This document shows, in pieces, positions 1 through 11,534 of a stretch of DNA of 64,000 nucleotides. The notes beneath the pieces were generated by a model, which was given only the letters and a program-made list of their open reading frames with translations, was not told where the DNA came from and did no database searches. The stretch lies in the NCBI GenBank assembly GCA_030762895.1, contig CM061070.1, forward strand, positions 33,631,652 through 33,695,651, given 5' to 3'. How positions within the stretch are numbered: position 1 is the stretch's first letter; each line of letters starts with the position of its first letter. The position numbers were made by a program, and so were the translations under genes. Source of the DNA: Sophora flavescens (taxonomy: Eukaryota > Streptophyta > Magnoliopsida > Fabales > Fabaceae).

Positions 1-1426
1 TCCTATTAGGGTAATGGTTTGATGGTTATGGGTGAATTGGATTGAGGGAATTGTATAATCAGAGATGAAAGGCCCAAGTGTTTGGAGCCATTGGACCCCC
101 AAGACCAAGTCAGTCCCATGGATTGGTAAGATGTAAAAGGGTATGGAGAAAGTTTGGCCTGAAAGTTGGACTTGGACATTGGGGCAACAGCCCGTACACT
201 GGATAGAAGCCCCATTGCCCACAATGACTGAAAATGGGGTTATTGCCACAATGGGAAGACATAGGAACTCAGCAACCCTCGGTTGCATTATATTATGTGA
301 ACTGCCAGAGTCCACTAAAATGGTGACATTGAGATGATGCACCTGTCCCTGTAATCGTAGGGTACGAGGCGACGACGGTCCTGCTAATGCCGCCATGGAG
401 AGCTGAAAATGAATGCCATTCGGTGGGGGATCATCCGAAGTCGGCGGCGGGTTTTCCGATCTGTCTGTCACTCGAGGCAAAGCTTGGCTCATCAATGGGT
501 GGGGTAAATGAGTCATCGGGAAGGAGTAGGAGAAAATGTTTGGCTTGACATTTATGGGAAGGGCTGTATTTCTCATCACAATAAAAGCAAAGACCTTTGG
601 AGTGCCTTTCCTGTTGTTGGGCCGGGGTGACATAGCGGATCGGGGTGGGGTTTTTGGGTGGTGGTGCGGTTAGGAGCGGTGGTGGATTGGTAGGGTTTGT
701 GGCCGGTGGGTGGCGACTAAAACGGTGGGGTGGTGGTGGTCTGGAATCCATGATTTTTGATTCCAGCAGCTTGGCCAAGCCCATCGCATGGCTCAAGGAA
801 ATAGGGTGAAGAACAACCAGCTCTCTCTGGATTTCAATCTTGAGACCAAAAATGAAACAGGTCATCAATGCCACCAATGGTAGGCCAACAACCCGATTAG
901 TGATGGTCTTGAACTGCTGTTGGTACTCCATGACAGTGCTCACCTGTTTCAACTTGAACAAGGTGGCTTGGTGGTTTGTAAAGGAGAGGGACCGAATCGG
1001 AGCTCGAGATCACGGGTGAAAGCATCCCAGGTTGTGACTTGGTGGTTGGTTTGAAGCCATTTGAACCAACTGAGTGCTTGGCCTTGCTTGAAAAAGGGGA
1101 TATAGGTAAGGCGTAGCGAGGGGGGGGGGGGGGGGGAATTTGGGTGAGGTCAAAATATTGCCCAGCTTGGAAAATCCAATCCAAAGGATTGGAGCCATTG
1201 AAGGAGGGAAGGGTGATCTTGGGTGGTTTAATGGGCGGTGGTGGAGGGTTGAAAGGTGGGGGTGTGATGGTTGCAGTGGCTAGTTGTTCTCTGATGGTGT
1301 CAAGTTCAGTGGCAAGGTATGTTTGTAGGTTCTGTTCAAAAGCTTCTTGCATTGATTTCATTTGGGCAAGGCTTGTGTGAAGGCCTCCTCCTCCTCGGAG
1401 GAGGAGGGTTTGTCAGCTTTAGGCAT
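1..1426 (-). pseudogene. Broken Ty3/gypsy gag-protease fragment, runs off the left edge
   Basis: Read on the minus strand, an ATG at 1426 opens an acidic Ser/Glu-rich start (SSSEEEEAF), then a Pro-rich stretch and a retrotransposon gag domain (LPSFNGSNPLDWIFQ; QVSTVMEYQQQFKTITNRVV). A single zinc-knuckle-like motif C-x2-C-x7-HKC (CFYCDEKY...HKC) follows near 560-600. An aspartic protease begins near 350 with the active-site motif ILVDSGSSHNIM and later LVLGVQWL, and is cut by the window edge. At least three frames are used, so indels break the frame; one sits at the poly-G run 1122-1137. Gag packages element RNA and the protease would mature the polyprotein. The knuckle style suggests a chromovirus, but I cannot name the lineage. 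It is a dead fragment. Confidence 0.85.
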
Positions 1427-1819
1427 GGGTTCGGTAATGAAAGCACCAGTGATGTGATCCCTTTCAAGCAGGAATCAGGCTCCAAAATAAGAGGGGGAAG
1501 GGATAGTCAAAACAAATAAAATTCTCTGAATATCTTCTCTGATTTTCTCATTCATTTTCATCTGCTATATAGAAGCTATTGCTTCCTACATTCTTGGATC
1601 AAGTGACAGGTGTACAGTAAATCATGAATGTAAATAACAGAAAAAGGAATATGCTAACTGAAATGTAAAGTACTGCAATCACTTGCATCAGGTGGTACTA
1701 GAAGAATCTAGTAGAAATCCTTCAGCCAAGTTGGCTTTTGTTTGCCGCGAATGGGCCTGGCAGAGTTGGGCTTATATGCTGCTGGATCTATCTTGTCTTG
1801 ACTAGCTGGACTAGTTGAA
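1427..1819. other. Non-coding gap, possibly the leader or LTR of the left-edge element
   Basis: This lies upstream of the minus-strand gag, where a 5' LTR and primer site would be expected. I could not find a clean primer-binding site or LTR ends, so the assignment is open. Confidence 0.3.
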
Positions 1820-2116
1820 ATGGGCATTATCATGGGTCTTCTAAAAGCTATTCAACGGGTCCAAGGGTTGAATCTTCATCATGCTATTTTCGAGTTAGAT
1901 TGTCAAGTGGTTGTCAATCATGTTAAATCCCCGATGATCATATCTCCAAACTTTGGTATAAGTTTTGTTAGGAGACAAGCAAATTGTGTAACACATTCCT
2001 TAGCAAGGGTGACTCTTTTCACAGCTAGGCCCCGTAATTTTTATCATGTCGCTCCATGTATTGCTGCTTTGATTATTAATGAAATGCATTAAGCCATTTT
2101 CTTAAAAAAAAAAAAA
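1820..2116 (+). pseudogene. 5'-truncated LINE tail: RNase H-like C-terminus plus poly-A
   Basis: A 90-codon frame (1820-2092) carries landmarks of the plant non-LTR RNase H-like domain: FELDCQVVVN, then FVRRQANCVTHSLAR, and a short C-terminal tail. The spacer between the two motifs is much shorter than usual, which points to an internal deletion. The frame stops 11 bp before a 13-nt A run at 2104-2116. That layout, C-terminal domain then poly-A, fits a 5'-truncated LINE insertion. No reverse transcriptase remains, so it cannot be active. Confidence 0.7.
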
Positions 2117-2852
2117 GTGACTCGATACAAAATAAAATTTACGTTTATATGTAATTGATATATTAACACATTATTAAGTTTAATATTTTATATTCCGTTC
2201 AAAAAAAAAGTTTAATATTTTATATATGAAGCTAACATAAACATGCTTTGAATAAGATGTTAATATAAGATTAAAAGACAATATACAAAAAAATCAGTTA
2301 CAATATATCAATTATAGGATAATGGACACGTAAAAAAAAAGGATAATGAAGGAATCTTCCTCATCCTATTGACTATAACTTTTATTTCATTTTTCTAAAT
2401 AAATCTAATATTGAATTTTCCAATATAAAATGAGTTTAATTTTATGTGTCATAAATGTATAATTTTTCACCATCAACTAATCATAATTAGTGCACATGCG
2501 ATTTTTTAAACAATTATTATAAAATTCAAAAACAAATTGACATAAAATATTTTTAATAATATACAATATATAATTACATAATACTGTAAAAAAATTACTC
2601 ACAATATACTAAAATTAAATATGATCCATATCTCTACATTTTCTGCAATGATATATTACATATAATAAAATAATACTATTATTAACAATCTCTCCACAAT
2701 CATGTTCAATTAAATCACCCAGAAGTTTCGTAAAAAAAATATAATAATCACCGAGAAGCAGCATTTTGAGAAAAATAATTACAAGTGTTATTTTTCCCTT
2801 GGAGCATGTTTGCATGTTCAATTTGTCCAAAAAAAAAAAATTTGTTTGCCAT

Positions 2853-3049
2853 GTTCAAAACAGCTTTACATGGTTTATGAAGGGTTTTAGCAGAAATAAA
2901 CAAACATTTTCCTTGACGACTTTTTATTAATGCTACACCAATAGCTCCTTTGTTCAAAACAGCTTTACATGGTTTATGAAGGGCTTTAGCAGAAATAAAC
3001 AAACATTTTCCTTGACGACTTTTTTTTAATGCTACACCAATAGCTCCTT
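2853..3049. repeat. Two-copy tandem duplication, 99-bp period
   Basis: Copy 1 is 2853-2951 and copy 2 is 2952-3049. Both start GTTCAAAACAGCTTTACATG and end ATAGCTCCTT, with only a few substitutions. 99 is a multiple of three, so the minus strand stays open across both copies (KSRQGKCLFISAK appears twice in a 109-codon frame, 2748-3077). I do not recognise the peptide and treat it as chance coding. Confidence 0.9.
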
Positions 3050-3459
3050 GCATCTTATACATATAACGGTTATTCAATTAACCGGTGGAAAATGATGTTT
3101 AAACCACAAGGAAGGAATTGAAAACTTAATTAGTTTCATATACCCATTTCCATACTTAGAAAAAGAAAAAAAAAACAAATCCACTAACTAACAAAATTCA
3201 GCACAAAATGTTGGACGAGCCTTGGCAGATATAAACTTTTTAAGAATTTTTTATTAGCCGAATAATGTGTGCCGGCTAAGTTTTGAAACAACCAACCTAT
3301 CACAATCCTCAACGTACATTGAAATTCCTAAATTCAATTCTAAGCAGCAGATCTCAACCCCCAATATAAAACAAAGCCAATATAAAACAAAGGAACACGT
3401 TAACCACACAACACAAAGAAGAGGCATCATCATCTCCTAGTTACCTATGCAAGTTTCTG

Positions 3460-3468
3460 TATAAAAAC
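3460..3468 (+). promoter_or_regulatory. Candidate TATA box for NSP1
   Basis: TATAAAAAC lies about 450 bp upstream of the NSP1 start codon. If it is used, the SINE at 3610-3805 lies in the transcribed leader. This is a motif match only. Confidence 0.25.
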
Positions 3469-3598
3469 CTTAATAAAACATCACATCGTCCAAACGAACA
3501 GCACACAAACAATTAGAAAATTCCCTCAATTGTCATTACTAGGAAACATCACTACCCTATGGTTTTATTTTAAAAAATACATTTAGCATAAACAAATC

Positions 3599-3816
3599 AA
3601 CTCAAAGTCACAACACGTGGTTGATCCGAGTAGTAACGGACTCAGACCCTTTAAGCAAGAGGTAAGGGGTTCGATCCTTAGCTCTTGTGTACGAAAAAAA
3701 TCTGATTGGGAGAGGTCAGCCCTTCGATATCATATAATATCTCGAGTTGTTTCAACATGATTAGTTTCTCCGGTTACGCGTACATACCCTAAAAAGAAAA
3801 ATAAGAACTCAAAGTC
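3599..3816 (+). mobile_element. tRNA-derived SINE with 11-bp target-site duplications
   Basis: The direct repeat AACTCAAAGTC occurs at 3599-3609 and 3806-3816. Between them is a 196-bp body with a tRNA-like head. The pol III B box GGTTCGATCC is at 3668-3677; the A box region near 3618-3640 is degenerate. The body ends in an A-rich tail (CCCTAAAAAGAAAAATAAG). Head, A-rich tail and duplications together define a SINE. It ends 95 bp before the NSP1 ATG, so it sits in the proximal promoter or 5' leader. The family name is unknown to me. Confidence 0.8.
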
Positions 3817-3911
3817 TCTGGTTGTACTTCAACCCTCCTGTTTTGGTCAATGTTCCAACACTACAATACCCTTCAATCTCTCTTCACTATCTCATAGTTT
3901 CTTCCATCACA

Positions 3912-5602
3912 ATGACCATGGAACCAAACCCAACATCAGATCACATTCTGGATTGGCTTGAAGGTTCTGTCTCTTTCTTTCCATCATTCTTGGATGATCC
4001 ATACAACTCCGGTGAAATCCAAGAGTATCAGTTGTGGGATCAGGACCAACACATAAGCCAGTACCAAACTGATGCCTACATAGATTCTCCCAATGCCACC
4101 AACACCATTCCAGCTACTACAAGTACCACAAGCACAACACCCTCTGAGCCTTATAGTTCAAACAACCTCCCACTTTCTGATTTGCCCAAGAAAAGAAATG
4201 CCAATGATGTTTCAAGTCTCAAACCATCACAAAACCACAAACACAAGAGAATCAAGAGAGTTCCAATGAATGAACCTGAGAATGGAGACACAATTATTGA
4301 AGAGCCAACTGTGGCTAGAAAATCTGGTGGGAACAAGAAAGGTTCAGCTAAGGCTAATGGGAATAACTCTAACAATGGTAACAACAAGGAAGGTAGATGG
4401 GCAGAACAGTTGCTCAACCCTTGTGCTGCAGCCATAACTGGAGGAAACCTGAACCGTGTGCAACACCTCTTGTATGTTCTCCATGAACTAGCTTCACCTA
4501 CAGGTGATGCTAACCATAGGCTTGCAGCACATGGTCTCAGAGCACTTACACACCATTTATCATCATCCTCTTCTTTATCATCATCAGCAACAACAACATC
4601 ATTTGCTACCTCTTCAGGGTCTATAACTTCTGCATCTTCGGGCCGCGTTTCTTCCAAAAGTCGCTACTCAAGTTCTATGAGGTTAGCCCTTGGTTTTCCT
4701 TTCCTAATAACATAGCAAATGCTTCCATCCTTCAAGTTCTTGCTGAAGAGCCAAATAGTACAAGTACCCTTCATATCCTTGACATTGGAGTCTCTCATGG
4801 TGTGCAATGGCCAACATTTCTAGAGGCCTTGAGTCGCAGACCGGGTGGTCCTCCTCCGCTGGTTCGCCTCACGGTTGTTACTGCTGAAAATGACCAAAAC
4901 ATGGAGACCCCAATTTCTGTAGGTCCACCTGGTGATAACTTCTCTTCTAGACTCCTTGGTTTTGCTCAGTCCATGAACCTCAATTTGCAGATAAACAGGC
5001 TTGATAATCATCCTTTGCAGACCTTAAGTGCTCAGAGTATTGACACCTCCAAAGATGAAACCTTAATTGTCTGTGCACAGTTTAGGCTGCACCACCTGAA
5101 TCATAATGCTCCTAATGAAAGGAATGAGTTTCTGAAGGTGTTGAGAAATATGGAGCCAAAAGGGGTGATATTAAGTGAGAACAACATGGAATGTTGCTGC
5201 AACAGTTGTGGGAATTTCGCCACTGGATTCTCCAGAAGAGTGGAGTACTTATGGAGGTTTTTGGACTCAACCAGCTCAGCATTCAAGGGTCGCGAGAGCG
5301 ATGAAAGGAGAGTGATGGAAGGTGAGGCTGCAAAAGCATTGACAAACCAGCATGAGATGAATGAAGGGAAAGAAAAATGGTTTGAAAGAATGAAAGAAGC
5401 AGGGTTTGTAGGGGAAATATTTGGAGAGGATGCCATAGATGGAGGTAGAGCTTTGTTGAGGAAGTATGATAGTAATTGGGAGATGAAAGTTGAAGAGAAC
5501 AACACTAGTGTGGGACTATGGTGGAAGGGGCAGCCTGTTTCTTTCTGTTCTTTGTGGAAGTTGGATGGGAATGATCAGGGTAGATTTAGTGCTCGGCTTT
5601 AG
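3912..5602 (+). CDS. NSP1: NSP1, GRAS transcription factor of nodulation signalling, frameshifted as read
   Basis: NSP1 acts in the nucleus downstream of the calcium/calmodulin kinase CCaMK, works with NSP2 on early nodulin promoters, and also affects strigolactone synthesis. The start at 3912 (MTMEPNPTSDHILDWLEGSV) matches the conserved legume N-terminus. A Ser/Thr/Asn-rich linker with basic patches (KKRN; KHKRIKR) could be a nuclear signal. The GRAS domain starts near residue 161 (RWAEQLLNPC, leucine heptad I). The VHIID-type motif LHILDIGVSHGVQWP is near residue 287, then the PFYRE-like region (RVEYLWRFLDS), and the SAW end (WWKGQPVSFCSLWKL). The gene is intronless, as in other legumes. 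Oddity: the frame changes at about 4641-4642; the first frame runs to a stop at 4713-4715, while homology continues one frame over from CCG at 4643. Allowing one missing base gives about 563 aa, the usual NSP1 length. No other break was seen, so this is either a recent null allele or a base-call error. Confidence 0.95.
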
Positions 5603-6776
5603 GTGACTGCAGATTTGCTATATTTCAAGGTAGCTTGGTTTGTGAAAGTTCTGCACAGAAGTTACATGTGCCACCATGATGAACCATACTTAGCAGTTAG
5701 TACAAGTTTATATCCAACAAGCTCTAGTCAGGGATTGTTAATTAAAAGTTTTTAAGAGCCAAAAAAGTAGCACAGGCATTCAGAATTTTCAAGTTCTTTC
5801 CCTGTAAACTTTCACCAAAATGTACTAGTTCTCTATGTGAAATTCTTGATTATATAACTATTTGTACAATATACCGGGCTGCACATTGTTTCTTCTCTTG
5901 TGTGCCTGGTAATGTTTGATACCTATCAAGAAGATAGCATTGCTTCAGAATTGAGCACCTTTTTTTGGTAGAGTTAAGCACCTTTTCCTTCAGTTACAAC
6001 AATCTATAGTTAGATCATAAGCTAACAGATAATGCACTGCAGATTAAAAGGTCTTGTACACTATTCCACTTGCTAATCTACACGGAAGATACACCTGTCA
6101 ACTGCTAATTCCGGACCTGCTTTGACTTGAACACCCGGAGCTTAATCCCAAATGTTCTCTCAATCCCGAAATACTATATTTCACATCATGTTCTTAATTA
6201 ATTAGTTTAATATCATGTTCTTAACCAGTATATAATACCGTCTCACACAAACCTAATCATTGCCAATAAAGGAGCACGAGTCTTGCCAAACAAACCACAG
6301 GCTGGCTGCACACCAGGTTATCACTGCAAAGCATCTGCTTATTTTTCAAATGACAGAGAGAAGTAAACTAGTGAGAATACACACATCTTTAAGCTGGGAT
6401 TAATTAATACAAGTGACAAGTTAGATTCATATAGTCTAGAACCATAGATTTATATACAAACGAACATTTCAGGGTTCATTCTATAGGTGAAAGTAAACAA
6501 GCATGTACAGTGCAACTGGGAAAATTGCAAATCCTAGGTGTATATAATGTTAAAAAATGCAAAAAAGAAAAGTCTTGTAGAGGGAGAGAAGGGGAAGCTA
6601 CAAATTAACCTATGCCAACCTACTTAAGCCATACTCAGATCTACACCAGATAAATTCACATGTTCGCAGGAAATAAGAGCAAGTTAGGTTCTCCCTAAAC
6701 ACCAGATTTATACAAATAAAAAGCAATCGTTCAAGACTCCTGCTGTATTTTAACAGAATAATCAGCCTGTGTCTAC
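5603..6776. other. Intergenic region between convergent NSP1 and the SPL2-like gene
   Basis: It holds the 3' untranslated regions of two convergent genes. No ORF, RNA gene or repeat is supportable. Confidence 0.6.
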
Positions 6777-9755
6777 TCAAGACTCAAAAATTCGCACTGA
6801 ATCCCGAATCTCTTGACGACAAACAGGACACTTGGGTGCCACTTCATGTTCAACTGATATGGCACACCCTTGGCAACACACAAAATGCCCACAGGGAAAG
6901 AAAACAGAGCGTCTTCTCCTCATCAGGCATATAACACATAGTTGTCCATCTGGAACATCTTCATTCTCGTCATCCACCTGAGGATCAAAATCATTACCGA
7001 CCGCTTGCCTTTGTTGCTGGAGCTGCCGCTGTTGTTTCCAATGTTTCCACTTATTCCAGTTCCTGAAAACAATGGCAAGATTTAATTGTCTTGAAATCAA
7101 CTATAACCATCCAAAATCATCAACATTTTTATTTCAAATTATTAATAGTTTTCTACAATTCTGATTATTGTCAAACGAAAGGGCATCATTGTGTGGCAAC
7201 CTTTCTATTACATATAATCATCATGACAAAGTTTATCAAACCAAGAAAATCCACTTACTTCAATTACATATTCTCAACAAATTCTAAAGCTAGACACAAT
7301 TAATGAAATCCAAGATATCACGTAAACACTTAAGAATGAATGGACAGATAAGGCAGGCCAACATACCTCACAACTGCATAGCCAAGGATCCCAACTGACA
7401 TTGAACCAAGAAGAATACCACTCCAAAAAAGTATTTTTGTTTTGAAGGAAAGATCTACAATCATCTGATCTTTACTCAAGTCAGACCTACAACAGACATG
7501 CCAATTGCCATAAGCAACCCTTCCACAGGTTTGAATCATTTGTTAATATTTATTGAGCTATGTGAAATCAAATATTCTACAAGGAAAGTAAAAGGCATCT
7601 AATTCAATGTTACATCAGATTAAAAAAGGAACAGCATCACGCTGACATTTTCCCAGAATATTAATCCTACTTGACCACAATCAGTTAAAAAAGAACGGCA
7701 TTAGATACCTCAAAATGAAACCGTCTCCACTACAACTACTTCCCACCACATGACAAGGCAAAAGAGTATGGACTTAGCCATGATTAATAAAATAATATTT
7801 TATTTCAAGGAAATACTTAACAGAAAATATGGTAGATCTTTGCATGACTTGATTTCAGCAATTCCATTCCTTAAACTGCAAAGGCCAACAGCACTGATAT
7901 CCTTCCCCAAAGGAAGAATTTTCTCTTCATCTAGTAGTCCAACCTTCAGAAAAGAAACATGATATGTTAAAATTTCAGTAAATGTGATATGCTAATGATC
8001 AAGAGTCTTGCAAGAGAGTAGATGCGAAACTCCAAAATAGATGAATTGAAGAGTGAAGTAGCACAAGTATTGAGCTTGATGATAACTCAGTTTTAGGCTA
8101 TCGATTGCAGAAAGGCATTGAGAATATTAACTCACCGGATATTCATGGCCAAAAACTGCTTGCAAGAAAGTATAAGGAGAAGCATTAATGGGTTGCAACT
8201 TATGATAAACTGTAGTCAGAGGTAAAGGATGTCTTGAGCCATCCATGTTGACAACAACATATTCACTATTTGGCCGCCGTCCAACATCAATAAGAACAAA
8301 AGGCACCTAGAACAAAATTATGACATAAGTCCTGTGTACTGAATCTCTAAAACAAATAAAGATAACAAAGAGGAAGAAAAACAAAAGACACAGCATCAAG
8401 GTTGTCAAGATTGAGATCCTACCTAGGATTGGCAGGGAAACAAAAACCCATAAAATGTAAGATTGTAAGACGGATTACAAGATCCTACTTAATTTATAAA
8501 ATAAATATTTAAATGTAAATAAAATAACATAAATAAGTAAATAACCTTATAACCACAACTAACATTCAATTAAAATAATTAAGATAATTAAAATATATAT
8601 AAAAGGGTCGCAATATAAAAGACATTATAAAAAACATTACAAAATATCCTAATATATATTACACATTACACTCATAATATATACAAGATATAAGAGACAC
8701 CACATAAAACATATTACCACTCAGACACCCACAAATCACAAAGCCACAGCAAACACAAACAACAGAACACAGCTGAAGGCCGAAAACAGAGCCAAATCGA
8801 GCTAACAGATCTGCATGCCCACCTCGATGAGCTGCACCCAAGCACCCAGCCATTCACAACTAAGATGAAAGGAAGCTCGATGAAGACCAATGCAGCACCA
8901 CCCACATCAAGCAACTAAGACAAACTCAGGTGCAGCACCAACACAGATCAAAGGGGTACAACAACAAAACCGAGGTGAACCAGAGATGGGGAAATAGCTG
9001 AAAAGGAGTTTGGGGTTAGGGGCATTTGATATTTACGGGTGAACTTGGTTTTCCCCCCTCAATCTGGTTGATCAACCACCAAAATTGATGTCTCAGCCAG
9101 CACGGAGTGGTTGTCTAATACCACAACTTCCACATCTATGATCAAACTTGATAATCTTGACCAACCTCACCAAACCGAGTTGGTGGCTGTGATCAAGATT
9201 GAAGACCCTAGCAGAAATCGTAAGATCATGTCAAACTGAGTTGGTGGCTGTGATCGGGATCGAAGACCCTGGCAAAAATCATAAGATTGATCTTATGAAG
9301 TGATGCGTGATTTTGACAACCTTGCTCTCCATGATCCTCCCAATCTCAAATAACCATAATATAGCAAGACATATCTTAGTATTCAAATAAAAATCACCAA
9401 AAAGCAGACCTGTTCAAACTTCAAAATGTTTGGCTGTTTCCACTAACCTGGGTTATGCTGAGCTGAAGCATATCCATGGTGTACAATTTTAAATTTTAAT
9501 GCAAGAGTTTGAGTTTTATATTATTCTAACCACTAATTAATTTTGTGTATTAAAAAAAAGGATCTACGACTACTAGGATACCTGAGCTATGAAAATGCCC
9601 ATATGTACTGCATAGGATAGGACTGTGACTTCTCCATTGTTGTCAATGTCAAATATGGCGACTCTTTATCCCAAGGTTCTAAAAACCGAATCAGTCATTG
9701 AACCAATTAGGGACTGATTCAAGGTTCAATAAGTGTGCATGCACGAGGGCGTGTG

Positions 9756-9804
<49 letters not shown>

Positions 9805-11308
9805 GTGTTTTATTCAATCTTAATAAAATAGCTTTGCAGCAAGAATGGCATTCAGTAATAATAGAGCATTCCTTGAAAGTCCCACATTTTAAGACTTACT
9901 ACAGCATCAAAGCTTTCACCAAATATAAAACACAAAGAGATAGTTTCCGTGTAGGCACCTATTTCAAACTCTAGCTGAGTATCACATCGATTACCACCTA
10001 ATGTCTATGTTAAGCCAGCAAAGTAGCTGGGTTAATGGGGTCCTATGATGCATGGATACTCCAAATTGGTGATATTCCATATTGAATACGAACACTCATA
10101 TGATACACCTCCATTCAGATTCTTGGCGTATCCATACCCATTTTGTGAACACTCACCACACGCAAAAACACTTCTACTAGAAAAATCCCGAGAAGGTACT
10201 AGGGTGACAGCAGATGGCAAGGGAGTGAAGAAGAAAAAGGAGCAAGGAAGAAGGAGAACACATGGGACATGAGTAGAGATAGGATAAACACAAGTTCGGA
10301 TAAATTATACCAGAAATTTTTCGATACATTATGGACCTCAATGTGCAACAAAATTTGTGCATTACCTTTCTTAAAGATGTAGACTCTTGTTGTCTCCAGG
10401 ATCTTGTAAATATGGCTCGAAGATCAGAAGTCCATCCAAATAAGCCCTTCCATTCATTGTATATACACTTATGACATTCAACAATCGAAAAAATAAATAA
10501 GTAAAATTAGTCTTCAAATTCACCACAAAATTCATTAAATATGAGTTGGAATCAAATTTATACTCTTTTAGACAATGAAATATGTTACCCCTCTCAGACA
10601 TGAAAACCATTTACTCAAATGCCAAAGAGGTAGCCAAATGTCATTGTAAAAGAAAAAATTGATTATTCAAACTTCTACAAATCTGGTTACCTATCCATTT
10701 TTTTTATAAGAGCATTCATTGCTAATAACCAAAACATCATAATAAACCTATCCACAAGTGAAAATGATTTTTAACCAAAGTTATGACTTATGAAGCAGAG
10801 TGAAAATAGTTCCTTTTCACTTTCCACCTTCTCTCGTTCTTTGTTTCTCCTCCTTTCTTTCTCTTTTTTCATTACTTTTCGAATCAAGTGTAAAGTAATT
10901 TTCAGAATAATTACGAGCAAAGAATAAAACACCAAAAGAATTTACCGTTTGGGTTCTTTGAACAACGACGGCTTTGTCGCCGGACTCGCGAGAAACCAAG
11001 ACGCCGGGCCTCAAGGTTTTCCAGCTGCCGTCCACGGCGGACTTGGCGTCGACGGTGCCACGTACAATTACGATTTTGCCATCGCCGGAATTTCCGTCAG
11101 CGTCGGAGCTCTCTTCGAGGAGAGATCGGAGGTCGGAGACGTAGAGGTCAGGCGAGGTGCGGAGCTTTCCGAGGGCGGCGGAGGTGGCGGTGAATTTGAG
11201 AAAGGAGCGGGCGGCGGCGTAGGCCAAGGCAAAGCCCAAAACGGCGCCGTCGAAGGATAGGGCTAGCTGTGAGATAAGGGACACTAGGGCTTGCTCCTGA
11301 GAAGACAT
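6777..11308 (-). CDS. SPL2: SP1/SPL2-type membrane-anchored RING E3 ubiquitin ligase, six exons
   Basis: Exons on the minus strand, each with GT/AG borders and matching phases: 11308-10946, 10467-10366, 8306-8136, 7943-7822, 7486-7367, 7062-6777. They join to 387 codons, close to the family length. The product resembles plant SP1/SPL2 (MUL1-like) ligases, which sit in organelle outer membranes and ubiquitinate membrane proteins; SP1 itself controls chloroplast protein import. An N-terminal hydrophobic segment lies at about residues 15-35. The GIDE-type domain follows (VVVNMDGSRHPLPLTTVY; EKILPLGKDISAVGL). A second membrane segment (SGILLGSMSVGILGYAVV) is near 275-292. A C-terminal C3HC4 RING (CVIC...PCGHFVCC...CPVC) spans about 335-376, with all zinc ligands present. 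Intron 2 (2059 bp) carries a transposon-like insert and an AT microsatellite. A DNA transposon end lies 51 bp upstream of the ATG. SP1 versus SPL2 is a best guess. Confidence 0.9.
8397..9324. mobile_element. Candidate non-autonomous DNA transposon in intron 2 of the E3 ligase gene
   Basis: The left end CAAGGTTGTCAAGATTGAG and the right end GATTTTGACAACCTTG form a 12-bp terminal inverted repeat (CAAGGTTGTCAA). The interior is AT-rich on the left and more GC-rich on the right, unlike the surrounding intron. No transposase frame is present. I could not find a convincing target-site duplication, so the superfamily is undecided. Confidence 0.45.
9177..9298. repeat. Two-copy tandem repeat, 61-bp period
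   Basis: GAGTTGGTGGCTGTGATC starts at 9177 and again at 9238. Each copy continues with a GAAGACCCT block and an ATC/TAAGAT block. It lies inside the candidate transposon near its right end, where subterminal repeats are common. Confidence 0.75.
9759..9800. repeat. (AT)n microsatellite, about 21 units
   Basis: An uninterrupted AT dinucleotide run in intron 2 of the E3 ligase gene, preceded by a GT/GC-rich stretch. Likely length-polymorphic. Confidence 0.95.
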
Positions 11309-11534
11309 TGATACTGTTCAATGTTCATTCATGCTCGTCACAACAATCTTTGTTAACAAGGCAACTTCTATGGTGCACAAGTAAGGAAGGTACTCCTGCG
11401 GTGCACAAGTTTTAAGAATTAGTTGGATCAAACATAAAAATAAGTGACGGTTGGGATTATTTTAATTTATGGTGCACCCACCCACACTAGGAAATTTTCC
11501 TCCTTATGTTACCCCATTCGCCTCTCTACCTGAT

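Larger units (their letters stand above)
2117..3598. other. AT-rich intergenic DNA
   Basis: The stretch is strongly A+T rich with many homopolymer A runs and no gene I can support. It contains the 99-bp tandem duplication listed separately and leads into the NSP1 upstream region. Confidence 0.6.

Noticed and set aside
3610..3700. tRNA gene
   Set aside because: A B box is present but no cloverleaf could be drawn; the A-rich tail and duplications identify a SINE.
4151..4657. 168-codon frame antisense to NSP1
   Set aside because: Mirror of the Ser-rich NSP1 coding sequence; no recognisable domain and no independent signal.
9735..9974. 79-codon frame starting at the AT microsatellite
   Set aside because: Encodes an IY repeat from (AT)n and lies in an intron.
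10045..10272. 75-codon frame near intron 2 exon border
   Set aside because: Lies in intron 2 of the E3 ligase gene, low complexity Lys/Arg end, no support.
10949..11260. 103-codon plus-strand frame
   Set aside because: Antisense of exon 1 of the SPL2-like gene.
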